Shown: positions 41,838-48,007 of the stretch, piece after piece
Layout of the letters: every line of letters starts with the position of its first letter
Numbering within the stretch: position 1 is the stretch's first letter
From: a virus
IMG/VR virus record: IMGVR_UViG_3300050821_000756
Span: 1-48,007 of that record
Reading direction: 5' to 3' (one strand)
DNA: 48,007 nucleotides
Translations under genes and position numbers: made by a program
The notes under the pieces: generated by a model
Told to the model about the DNA's origin: nothing
What the model saw: the letters and a program-made list of their open reading frames with translations, nothing else
Database searches by the model: none

Positions 41838-42302
41838 ATGATTGTTTCAGATTCTGACGCCGTTGCTAGATTAAACTCACCTCTCAATTTAATCAATAAA
41901 TTAAAGTCTTCTTCTGCGAAGCAGCCTGCGAAGCAGGCAATGGAGCTCTTCACCGGCCCGCTGCGCAAGGTGAATTCCTTGCCGATTGAATTGCCCGCTA
42001 AAGACGAGCCGAACCTAGACACAATCCTTGCGAACAATGAGAGCCAGATTAAGCTAGGTTTGGCTCATGACAAGTCTTTAAATCTTCTGGCAAGAGCCGT
42101 TGACATGCTAGACGCGAAACTTGACGATGTAAATGCAACGAAGTTACCGGCTGTAGTAATTGCCGCTAGCAAAGTTGTCGAGTCGATTAGACGTGAACGG
42201 CTAGAATCATCTAAGAATGCGAAAGATAGAGAAGTCCATTATCATTTCTACACTCCACAGCAAAAAGTAGTCGAAGACTATGAGGTTATAGAAGTTGCCT
42301 GA
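41838..42302 (+). CDS. Late protein, possible small terminase (uncertain)
   Basis: A 154-residue mostly helical protein; ATG 41838 follows GAGG. An N-terminal disordered stretch with a Lys/Pro run is followed by a helical bundle (LGLAHDKSLNLLARAVDMLD; KVVESIRRERLESS) and a C-terminal EVHYHFYTPQQK strand. Its size, helicity and position a few genes ahead of the large terminase would suit a small terminase, but no helix-turn-helix or family signature is certain. Confidence 0.5.
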   Translation: MIVSDSDAVARLNSPLNLINKLKSSSAKQPAKQAMELFTGPLRKVNSLPIELPAKDEPNLDTILANNESQIKLGLAHDKSLNLLARAVDMLDAKLDDVNATKLPAVVIAASKVVESIRRERLESSKNAKDREVHYHFYTPQQKVVEDYEVIEVA

Positions 42303-42741
42303 GTTAGACGGCGTAAAGAGACGGCTGACTGATATACAGAGTGATGTAGCCTCTAAACCTTCCATCGTTCCAGTTCCAAATAATCTTCCGTATATAGTTG
42401 CAGTGGTATTAATGATGATTATTGGTGTAGGTGGAGTCGTCACTATAAGTCTTGCTCGCCCAAATCAGGATAATACATCAATAATAACTACAATTCTTGG
42501 ATTCCTCGCACCCACTACCCTTTCACTTCTAGCCTTTATGAAAGCTCAAGAGACGCACCTTTCAGTAAATTCTCGACTTGACGCATTCATGAGAAATGCA
42601 GAGTTAGCGGCTAGGGTTCAAGGAGTCATTGAGGGAAGAAGTCAAGGAAGAGATGATGCGAATTTAAGAACAGATGCTTTAGCTCAGCAATCTCCAACTA
42701 AAGTTGAAATCACAAACATTCCGCCGCAAGGAGCAAAATGA
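42295..42741 (+). CDS. Membrane protein, holin candidate
   Basis: A 148-residue protein, TTG start at 42295 overlapping the previous gene. Two predicted membrane spans (PYIVAVVLMMIIGVGGVVTI; ITTILGFLAPTTLSLLAFM, about 32-52 and 63-83) are followed by a soluble helical tail. The layout fits holin- or antiholin-like proteins. With the next small membrane gene it may form a lysis pair. Identity is by topology only. Confidence 0.55.
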   Translation: MPELDGVKRRLTDIQSDVASKPSIVPVPNNLPYIVAVVLMMIIGVGGVVTISLARPNQDNTSIITTILGFLAPTTLSLLAFMKAQETHLSVNSRLDAFMRNAELAARVQGVIEGRSQGRDDANLRTDALAQQSPTKVEITNIPPQGAK

Positions 42742-42929
42742 GAGCATTTTTGTGGAGAATCTTATACGCTGCAATCTGTTACGTTCTTTTCTGGCTAGTG
42801 TTTCCTCTCTTTTTAGACGTGATTCACATTCCAGTTCAAGGTAGCCTAGTAGAACTAATGCGTATAGTGACTGCGGCTATAGCTATCTTATATGTATTCT
42901 TTGGTCCAGCACCTCCGATGCCTTTCTAA
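42738..42929 (+). CDS. 63-residue membrane protein, holin candidate
   Basis: A short protein with two hydrophobic spans (LYAAICYVLFWLVFPLFLDV and IVTAAIAILYVFFG), coupled to the previous gene by an ATGA overlap and with AAGGAG 6 bases upstream. Class II holins are this size with two spans. Function inferred from size and topology. Confidence 0.6.
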   Translation: MRAFLWRILYAAICYVLFWLVFPLFLDVIHIPVQGSLVELMRIVTAAIAILYVFFGPAPPMPF

Positions 42930-42944
42930 GAGTGGTGAGATAAG

Positions 42945-43322
42945 ATGGCACTGACAACTATTCCAGCCGCAATGAGCGGCGTTCCATTCGCATTGCAGGC
43001 TGCTGCGGCTACAGGTAACGGAAATGTTCTAGCAATTCCACCTAGTTTTAATAATCATACATTTATGGTGACCGCTTCAGTCGGAACGACTGCAGGTGCA
43101 GTCACAATAGAAACAAGTAATGATCCAAATGATCCGAATACTTGGGCGGCTATTGTTCCGGATAAGAGCATTGCTAATCCATTGACGGTGAATGCTGGAG
43201 CCGATTTGCTTGTTCCGTATTCTGGAAGATTGAATATTATCCGAGCCAGAATAAGTACGACAATCTCTGGCGGAAGTTCACCAAGTGTGACAGTGATGTA
43301 TGAAGGAGCCAAGTCGTACTAA
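42945..43322 (+). CDS. Small beta-rich virion-type protein
   Basis: A 125-residue Ala/Thr/Val-rich beta protein (SFNNHTFMVTASVGTTAGAV, TIETSNDPNDP). Such small jelly-roll-like proteins are frequent among phage virion genes. The ribosome binding site is weak. Function unknown. Confidence 0.65.
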   Translation: MALTTIPAAMSGVPFALQAAAATGNGNVLAIPPSFNNHTFMVTASVGTTAGAVTIETSNDPNDPNTWAAIVPDKSIANPLTVNAGADLLVPYSGRLNIIRARISTTISGGSSPSVTVMYEGAKSY

Positions 43323-43539
43323 ATTAAGTACTGGATTACTAAGAATTCGTACTGAGATTAGAGAGCTATGGAAGAAGTTAGATGAAATACCAATGAGACA
43401 AACTCATGGGAATAGAAAAGAAGAATGGGATAGATTAAAAAGAGGAGATTATGCTAAGTTGATAAAGCAAATTAATGCAGCCGCAACGAGGTATAATGAT
43501 CTAGTTGCGAAAGAGGAAAAAATGGAGAAAGATAAGTGA
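43300..43539 (+). CDS. Small charged helical protein
   Basis: A 79-residue basic/acidic helical protein (RIRTEIRELWKKLDEIPMRQ) that overlaps the upstream gene by 23 bases and whose stop overlaps the next GTG. It looks like a coiled-coil accessory to the following hydrolase-like gene. Unknown function. Confidence 0.6.
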   Translation: MKEPSRTKLSTGLLRIRTEIRELWKKLDEIPMRQTHGNRKEEWDRLKRGDYAKLIKQINAAATRYNDLVAKEEKMEKDK

Positions 43540-44717
43540 TCGGCAAACTAATCCTGTTTACGGCAAATCCGGCTGCGTCAGTGGTTTTAATTAGTGACTC
43601 TGGTCCATCTGTGTCTGGAACTTCTGTGAATGGAACTGTAGAACTAGATTTTGATTTTCCTGATGGAATTGGAAATACGTTAATAATTGATAATGTCACT
43701 TATCGTGGAGTTCTTTGGATTTCAAAACTCAATCCTGTGAATGGCTCAGCATCATTTGCAGTAGATACATTCCCTTTTAGACATTCTTTTCCAGCGGTCC
43801 CGACGCGGGAAGAGGTATTGGGAATTGGGATGCACTTTCGTGGCGGCATTGTTATTGATTCAGTTGAATTTGGAAAGATGCCTTGGTGGCCTCCTGCATT
43901 GTGTTGGTGCAATTCTGATACTAGACAGTTAGTATATCAAGCGATGCGAGCAGCCGGAGACACCCATGTAATTATAGATATTCCTGATGGAGTTCCACTC
44001 TATAATGAAGCTGGTCAATTCTATGATCCAATTCGATTTGGGGCTCTAGATTGGACAAATGGTCTGACAACTTTTGATTCAAGATTGTCTGATTTAGTTG
44101 ATGAAGTTATTGGAGAAGGATTTAAATTTTATATGACATTAGATGATAGAATGGATGTTTCATATAAATTAGTTCAAATGGTGACAGAAACTCTTACTGA
44201 TGAACAGTTAAAATACGGAGTAATAGTTCCAGGATTTGATGGAGTGTTCTACGGATGGCCTCTTCCATCAGACATTACTAACTGGGCTACGTTAGCTCGC
44301 GAAGCAAAGCCGCAAGCGTATTTAGGAATTCAATTTAATCTTGCTCATATTCCAGTAGGTGGCGGTCCAGCCGACTATGAATCTGGCGGACCAATGGATG
44401 GATTTGATTTAATCTCTGGCTCTTTTCCTTCACTTCCTTGGACAGTTCCTGGTAATAGCTGGCAGATAATGAGCCGTTGTGTTCATCCTTATATTCGACC
44501 AGCAGATGAACCAGCCGATGCAGATGGTATTTCGCCTCCATTTTTTCTTGTAGATAGTCCTCGTGGAGTGCGATTCTTTTGTGCATTTGAAACAAGCTAT
44601 CCATACAATTGGGTTAGAGTTGATATGAATAATCAAATTGCAATTAATAATGCTATATTAGAGATGGATAAAGAGAGAATATATTTCAAATCAATGGGCT
44701 GCCACTTCGTGGGTTAG
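43536..44717 (+). CDS. Hydrolase-like late protein (candidate glycosidase / lysin)
   Basis: A 393-residue protein with GTG start at 43536 inside the upstream stop; GGAG lies 9 bases before. An N-terminal beta domain (1-110, carbohydrate-binding-like) is followed by a TIM-barrel-like domain: PWWPPALCWCNSDTR, THVIIDIPDG, GFKFYMTLDDRMDVS, PGFDGVFYGWPL, AYLGIQFNLAHIPVGGG. The order of Asp/Glu-ending strands resembles glycoside hydrolases. It could act as a lysin or a virion depolymerase. No standard endolysin family was recognised elsewhere in the genome, so this is the best lysin candidate by exclusion. Confidence 0.55.
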   Translation: MIGKLILFTANPAASVVLISDSGPSVSGTSVNGTVELDFDFPDGIGNTLIIDNVTYRGVLWISKLNPVNGSASFAVDTFPFRHSFPAVPTREEVLGIGMHFRGGIVIDSVEFGKMPWWPPALCWCNSDTRQLVYQAMRAAGDTHVIIDIPDGVPLYNEAGQFYDPIRFGALDWTNGLTTFDSRLSDLVDEVIGEGFKFYMTLDDRMDVSYKLVQMVTETLTDEQLKYGVIVPGFDGVFYGWPLPSDITNWATLAREAKPQAYLGIQFNLAHIPVGGGPADYESGGPMDGFDLISGSFPSLPWTVPGNSWQIMSRCVHPYIRPADEPADADGISPPFFLVDSPRGVRFFCAFETSYPYNWVRVDMNNQIAINNAILEMDKERIYFKSMGCHFVG

Positions 44718-44719
44718 TT

Positions 44720-45142
44720 TTGCTAAATGAACCGCATGTTTACGGTTACGGCTTTCCACCGATTCCTATTATCCAAGAGACACAGAAAGCGAGTCAGACA
44801 ATGGATTGGGCAAAGTTCGCAACGATCATTGAATCCGTTCTGCCAGGAATTCTATTTTCAGTTAATCCTGCATTTGGATTTATTGCTAGTGATGTCGTAG
44901 CTTTAGTTAAGAAGTTTCAAACTCCTGGAGCTACAGGACAAGATAAGCTTAATGCTGTAGTTGCTGGAGCTACTGATATTGTTATTCAGACAAATACTGC
45001 CGCTGGTAAAGTTGTTATTGACCCCACTCTGGTTAGTACTGATTTGCCGCTAGGCATCGCGCTTGGAGTTGATTTAGCGAATAAGATTTCTGGAAATAAG
45101 CCGCTTACTGCTGCTCCAGTTGTTCTGGTTCCAACAGTGTGA
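44720..45142 (+). CDS. Late protein, unknown (uncertain start)
   Basis: Up to 140 residues from TTG 44720; ATG 44801 is in frame and may be the real start (113 residues). Ala/Val-rich with a moderately hydrophobic stretch (IESVLPGILFSVNPAFGFIA) and a C-terminal Pro/Val tail. It may be membrane-associated. Follows the hydrolase-like gene. Stop overlaps the next ATG. Confidence 0.55.
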   Translation: MLNEPHVYGYGFPPIPIIQETQKASQTMDWAKFATIIESVLPGILFSVNPAFGFIASDVVALVKKFQTPGATGQDKLNAVVAGATDIVIQTNTAAGKVVIDPTLVSTDLPLGIALGVDLANKISGNKPLTAAPVVLVPTV

Positions 45143-45426
45143 TGTCGATAGAGGAGTTATTCGATTACGTCTCAGATAAGAAATGGACTTTTCGTGGTGG
45201 TTTAATTCGTTGTGCAACTGGAGACTGTCCAATTCTAGCAGCGTTTCATAAGAAGTTTCCTTCTGATGTATCTCATCGAAATGATAATTATAGAGATGCT
45301 GGAGCACTGTTAGGAATGACGGTAGATGATATTAGAAATGTGGTGGATGCGGCTGATTATGGCTATTCACAATTCGCGCTGCACGATGAAATGATGAAGA
45401 AGTTGAACGTGCATATTATTGTTTAA
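45142..45426 (+). CDS. Small late protein, unknown
   Basis: A 94-residue protein from ATG 45142, overlapping the previous stop (TGATG; the in-frame GTG 45139 is less likely). Helical alpha/beta with paired Cys (CATGDC). It ends by a TAATG overlap with the next gene. Function unknown. Confidence 0.62.
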   Translation: MSIEELFDYVSDKKWTFRGGLIRCATGDCPILAAFHKKFPSDVSHRNDNYRDAGALLGMTVDDIRNVVDAADYGYSQFALHDEMMKKLNVHIIV

Positions 45427-45602
45427 TGTGGAAGAAGAATAAAGTGCATAGTTCTTTTAAGAAGTTGCACATAGAGAATGATCATCTAATCTATTGTAGA
45501 TGTGCAGTTCCAGAGCCTTTAAAAAATAAGTCGCCTGGTAGGAGTAAAGTAGTGTATTGCAATTATTGCAAGCTTGTTGTTAGAGGAGAAAGAGAGCAAT
45601 GA
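45426..45602 (+). CDS. 58-residue zinc-binding-type protein
   Basis: ATG 45426 overlaps the previous stop (TAATG). The frame ends at TGA 45600-45602, overlapping the next ATG (ATGA). It has CRC...CNYC (YCRCAVPEP and YCNYCKLV), a four-Cys site, and is very basic. Stop/start coupling on both sides strongly supports it. Function unknown. Confidence 0.6.
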   Translation: MWKKNKVHSSFKKLHIENDHLIYCRCAVPEPLKNKSPGRSKVVYCNYCKLVVRGEREQ

Positions 45603-46054
45603 TTTTTCTTCTAATTCTAGCGCAGCTAGCAGGTGAGCCAGGTGGAATTTGCACTGCTGGAGACAAACCAGATTTGAAATGCACTCCTGGAGTAGCAAGG
45701 CAAATACTGCAATCTGAAATCTGCTCGACGGCTTGGGGATTGGATAATAGGCATGTTACTGAACAGATGAAAAGAGAGATTGCCGTTCGGTATGGTATTT
45801 CTTGGAATGATAGAGCAAAATATGAATTCGATCATTTGATTCCTCGTGAACTTGGCGGTTCGGATGATATTAAAAATGTTTGGCCTCAGCCGAAGGCTGC
45901 TGCGGCAAAGAAAGATCAATTAGAGAATCGTTTTCATAAATTAGTCTGCACTGGAGAGCTTTCACTGCACGATGCCAGAGAGCAGATCGTAAACGATTGG
46001 ATTGGTGCGTACGAGAGATATATTTTCAAATATACTCCTCCAGTTAATAAATAG
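45599..46054 (+). CDS. Secreted-type HNH endonuclease
   Basis: A 151-residue protein. It starts with a short hydrophobic signal-like segment (MIFLLILAQLAGEPGG), then Cys-containing loops, and the HNH-family core YEFDHLIPRELGGSDDIKNV (His and Asp of the metal site), WPQPKAA, KKDQLENRFHKLVC and a helical C-terminus (DWIGAYERYIFKYT). This family of small nucleases occurs in bacteria with export signals. In a phage it could act in the periplasm or on the particle, or be exported at lysis. Just upstream of the terminase. Confidence 0.75.
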   Translation: MIFLLILAQLAGEPGGICTAGDKPDLKCTPGVARQILQSEICSTAWGLDNRHVTEQMKREIAVRYGISWNDRAKYEFDHLIPRELGGSDDIKNVWPQPKAAAAKKDQLENRFHKLVCTGELSLHDAREQIVNDWIGAYERYIFKYTPPVNK

Positions 46055-46060
46055 AGTCAG

Positions 46061-47755
46061 ATGGGTATCTCTCTCACGAATGGCATAGAAGTCAGCGATC
46101 CTGGTAATAGATTTTATGAAGATTTCATTCGCGAAAAGAATATTAAACCTCATCCAATACAAGAGCAACTATTACAGTTGCCTGATCAAATATTTGAGGC
46201 ATTGTATGGTGGTGCGGCTTATGGGGGGAAGAGTTGGATTCTTACTCTTTTACCTCTCTTTAGAGGATTCTATAAATTTAGAGGATACAAAGGTATTATA
46301 TTTCGACGCAAGTTCCCTGACCTGGAAAAAGAAATCATACGGTTATCTAAAGAGTATTATCCTAAAACAGGGGCTAAATACAATGAGCAGAAGCACAGTT
46401 GGGAGTGGTTAGAGTTTAATTCTTATCAGGACTTCGGCCACGTCCAACATGACTCAGATATAAGTCAATATGACTCTTCGCAATATAATTATTGTGCCTT
46501 TGATGAACTGACACATTTTAGTGCTCATCCATATCATTACATGGTTGGCTCTCGTGTTAGACCTTCTAGTTCTTTCAATATCGCTTTTGTTAGGAATGGG
46601 TCAAATCCTGGAGGTATTGGACAGACATTCGTTTATAACAGGTTTGTTAGACCGTATGAAGATGGATATAAAGTTATTAAGGATGTTAACACTGGACTCT
46701 ATAGGATATTCATTCCTGCGAAAGCAGAAGATAATCCATATGGAATGGAATACGATCCGCTCTATGTTAAGAAACTCGAAATTCTCAAACAAGTAAGTGA
46801 AGCCGAATATAAAGCTAAACGGTGGGGAGATTGGCACGCTTACAAGGGAAGTGTCTTCACCTCTTTTAGACCGATGCGATTTCCTGGTGAACCAGATAAT
46901 GCATTGCATGTTATACCACGCTTTCAAATCCCAGAATGGTGGCCGCGAATATTGTCAATTGACTGGGGAAAGCGAGCAATGTGCTATGCGATGTGGGGAG
47001 CCGTTAGTCCAGGTCATAAGGTTTATATATACAGAGAACGAGCTTGGTATGGAAGAGATATTCCATATTGGGCCAGTGAAATAAGAGAGATTCATAACGA
47101 AAATAACGAGTTGCTTTCTTATACAGTACTCTGCGGAAGTGCTTGGCAAGCTAGAGGTGGTGAATTGATTTGTGACGAGTTCCAGAAATATAGTGATCTT
47201 GTGCCATCAAACAGTGAAAATACTCCCGGTAGCAGAGTTGCAGGAATACAGCTCATACACGACTTCTTGAGATGGGAAAAGAAGGTTAGTTTAAAGTCGA
47301 AGAATGAATTCTACGATATGCAACTCGCACAGGAAATATACCGGAAACATGGCCCGGAAGCATTAGAAAGTTATAAGAAGCAATTCTATGATGAGCCGGA
47401 AGAGGAGAATTTGCCAATTCTACAGATATTCGACAACTGTAAAGTTTTAATCGATACGATTCCAATGGCGATTTATGATGATGTGAAAATAGAGGATATT
47501 GCTGAGTTCGAGGGCGATGACCCATTGGATTGTTTTAGGTATTTCTGCAAAGCCGCAAAGAGGTTTATCGCTGGTGAAATCGGCGGTTTGGACGTTGCGG
47601 CTAAGAAACAAGAGATAGTTGAGAGATTAAATGTAACTGGTGATATGACAGCATTTTACCGTCAACTCGAATTCATCGAAGCTCAAAATAGAGCTTCTAT
47701 TTCAGACTGTTTGCCGGTGTCTCGTCGCTCAAGATTCGCTCGAAGGATGCACTAA
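46061..47755 (+). CDS. Large terminase subunit (TerL)
   Basis: A 564-residue packaging motor. The N-terminal ATPase has Walker A GGAAYGGKS (50-58), Walker B CAFDEL (145-150, with catalytic Glu) and the SNPGG coupling motif (181-185). The C-terminal RNase-H-fold nuclease has its first acidic strand at LSIDWGK (Asp301) and further Asp residues near the end (DDPLDCFRYF). Length is typical of TerL. Upstream is the secreted nuclease; downstream the gene crossing the circular join overlaps its stop by one base. Confidence 0.92.
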   Translation: MGISLTNGIEVSDPGNRFYEDFIREKNIKPHPIQEQLLQLPDQIFEALYGGAAYGGKSWILTLLPLFRGFYKFRGYKGIIFRRKFPDLEKEIIRLSKEYYPKTGAKYNEQKHSWEWLEFNSYQDFGHVQHDSDISQYDSSQYNYCAFDELTHFSAHPYHYMVGSRVRPSSSFNIAFVRNGSNPGGIGQTFVYNRFVRPYEDGYKVIKDVNTGLYRIFIPAKAEDNPYGMEYDPLYVKKLEILKQVSEAEYKAKRWGDWHAYKGSVFTSFRPMRFPGEPDNALHVIPRFQIPEWWPRILSIDWGKRAMCYAMWGAVSPGHKVYIYRERAWYGRDIPYWASEIREIHNENNELLSYTVLCGSAWQARGGELICDEFQKYSDLVPSNSENTPGSRVAGIQLIHDFLRWEKKVSLKSKNEFYDMQLAQEIYRKHGPEALESYKKQFYDEPEEENLPILQIFDNCKVLIDTIPMAIYDDVKIEDIAEFEGDDPLDCFRYFCKAAKRFIAGEIGGLDVAAKKQEIVERLNVTGDMTAFYRQLEFIEAQNRASISDCLPVSRRSRFARRMH

Positions 47756-48007
47756 TGTTTCGATTCATCTCTTTTCTCCTTCACCGAGAGTGGGAACCCT
47801 GCAAGTCCTGTGAAAACTTGAAACAGCAGCTTGAATTTGAACGCTCAGAAAAGAGACTCTTAATTGACACATTAGTTTCTATTGTGAAGCCTAAAGAAGT
47901 TGAAGCAGCCGCACCCATCGAGATTAATCAAATTCAGCAATCATCAGCATTATTCTCTCGCCGCCGTCAGGCGTTAGAAGAAAGAGATAGACAGGAAGCA
48001 AAGATTT
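47755..48007 (+). CDS. N-terminal part of the protein that spans the circular join
   Basis: ATG 47755 overlaps the terminase TAA. The frame runs to the window end and continues at base 98 once the 97-base repeat is overlapped, ending at 207 (120 residues in total). The N-terminus has an aromatic start (MFRFISFLLHREWEP) and a CKSC pair, then a charged helical region. Unknown function. Confidence 0.85.
   Translation, partial: MFRFISFLLHREWEPCKSCENLKQQLEFERSEKRLLIDTLVSIVKPKEVEAAAPIEINQIQQSSALFSRRRQALEERDRQEAKI
47911..48007. repeat. Terminal direct repeat, right copy
   Basis: Identical to bases 1-97. See the left copy: it shows the sequence is a closed circle of 47,910 bp, with a gene crossing the join. 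Confidence 0.95.

Noticed and set aside
1-48007. CRISPR array, integrase, repressor or reverse transcriptase cassette
   Set aside because: No regularly spaced repeats, recombinase, prophage-type repressor pair or RT motif was found; the single Cro/CI-like protein alone does not indicate lysogeny.
1-48007. Reassigned stop codons
   Set aside because: Genes end normally with TAA, TAG and TGA, and neighbours pack against all three stops, so the standard code applies.
47911-48007. Packaged terminal redundancy (true physical ends)
   Set aside because: The 97-base repeat lies in the middle of a gene and matches what an assembly of a circular molecule leaves; physical ends cannot be inferred from it.

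Overview
The window is almost certainly one complete, circularly closed bacteriophage genome. The last 97 bases (47911-48007) repeat the first 97 exactly, so the circle is 47,910 bp, and one gene (47755 through the end, continuing at 1-207) reads straight across the join. Base composition is AT-rich. There are no ribosomal RNA genes, integrase, repressor or partition genes, so a virulent life cycle is the simplest reading. Terminase, portal, scaffold-like and HK97-type capsid genes, a connector/stabilisation-protein block, a collagen-like fibre and large internal virion proteins, without an obvious tape-measure/tail-tube pair, suggest a short-tailed (podovirus-like) dsDNA phage. Three promoters match the sigma70 consensus closely (TTGACA, 17 bp, TATACT/CATACT/TACACT), which argues against a Bacteroidota-type promoter system, but the host cannot be named from the sequence.

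Layout. (1) A rightward late region starts at a TTGACT-N18-TACAAT promoter (41310-41339). It runs through a possible lysis/host-interaction block (41345-46054: HNH endonuclease, small membrane proteins, a hydrolase-like protein, a secreted HNH nuclease), the large terminase (46061-47755), across the join, and through portal, scaffold, capsid, decoration-like proteins, connector, stabilisation protein, fibre and ejection-type proteins to 24251. (2) A leftward early region of about 35 tightly packed genes runs from a consensus promoter at 39415-39443 down to 24248. Most neighbours overlap by ATGA or TAATG. It encodes small zinc-ribbon proteins, a helix-turn-helix protein, an SNF2-type helicase, a Cys-rich PD-(D/E)XK nuclease, a Sak4-like ATPase with an SSB-like partner, a uracil-DNA-glycosylase/family A DNA polymerase fusion, a DUF3987-like ATPase, a MazG-like pyrophosphohydrolase and one tRNA-Leu(UAA). 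(3) Between them lies a control region (39256-39934) with seven same-strand TGACG repeats, a very AT-rich stretch and divergent consensus promoters. It is a good candidate replication origin. It also fires two tandem rightward promoters into a separate, GC-richer short unit (39935-40584) closed by its own terminator.

The most striking gene is at 19753-20751: a deoxyhypusine-synthase-like enzyme coupled by 4-base and 1-base overlaps to the ejection-protein genes. It raises the idea of polyamine chemistry (synthesis, or aminobutylation of a virion lysine) as part of particle assembly or DNA delivery. Other notable points are an NPF-x-K short motif recurring in at least six otherwise unrelated proteins, several tandem gene duplications among small structural genes, six nuclease/homing-type genes inserted through the genome, and an apparent excess of AGCCGC/GCGGCT in an AT-rich genome.

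All family assignments were made by eye from motifs, without database searches.
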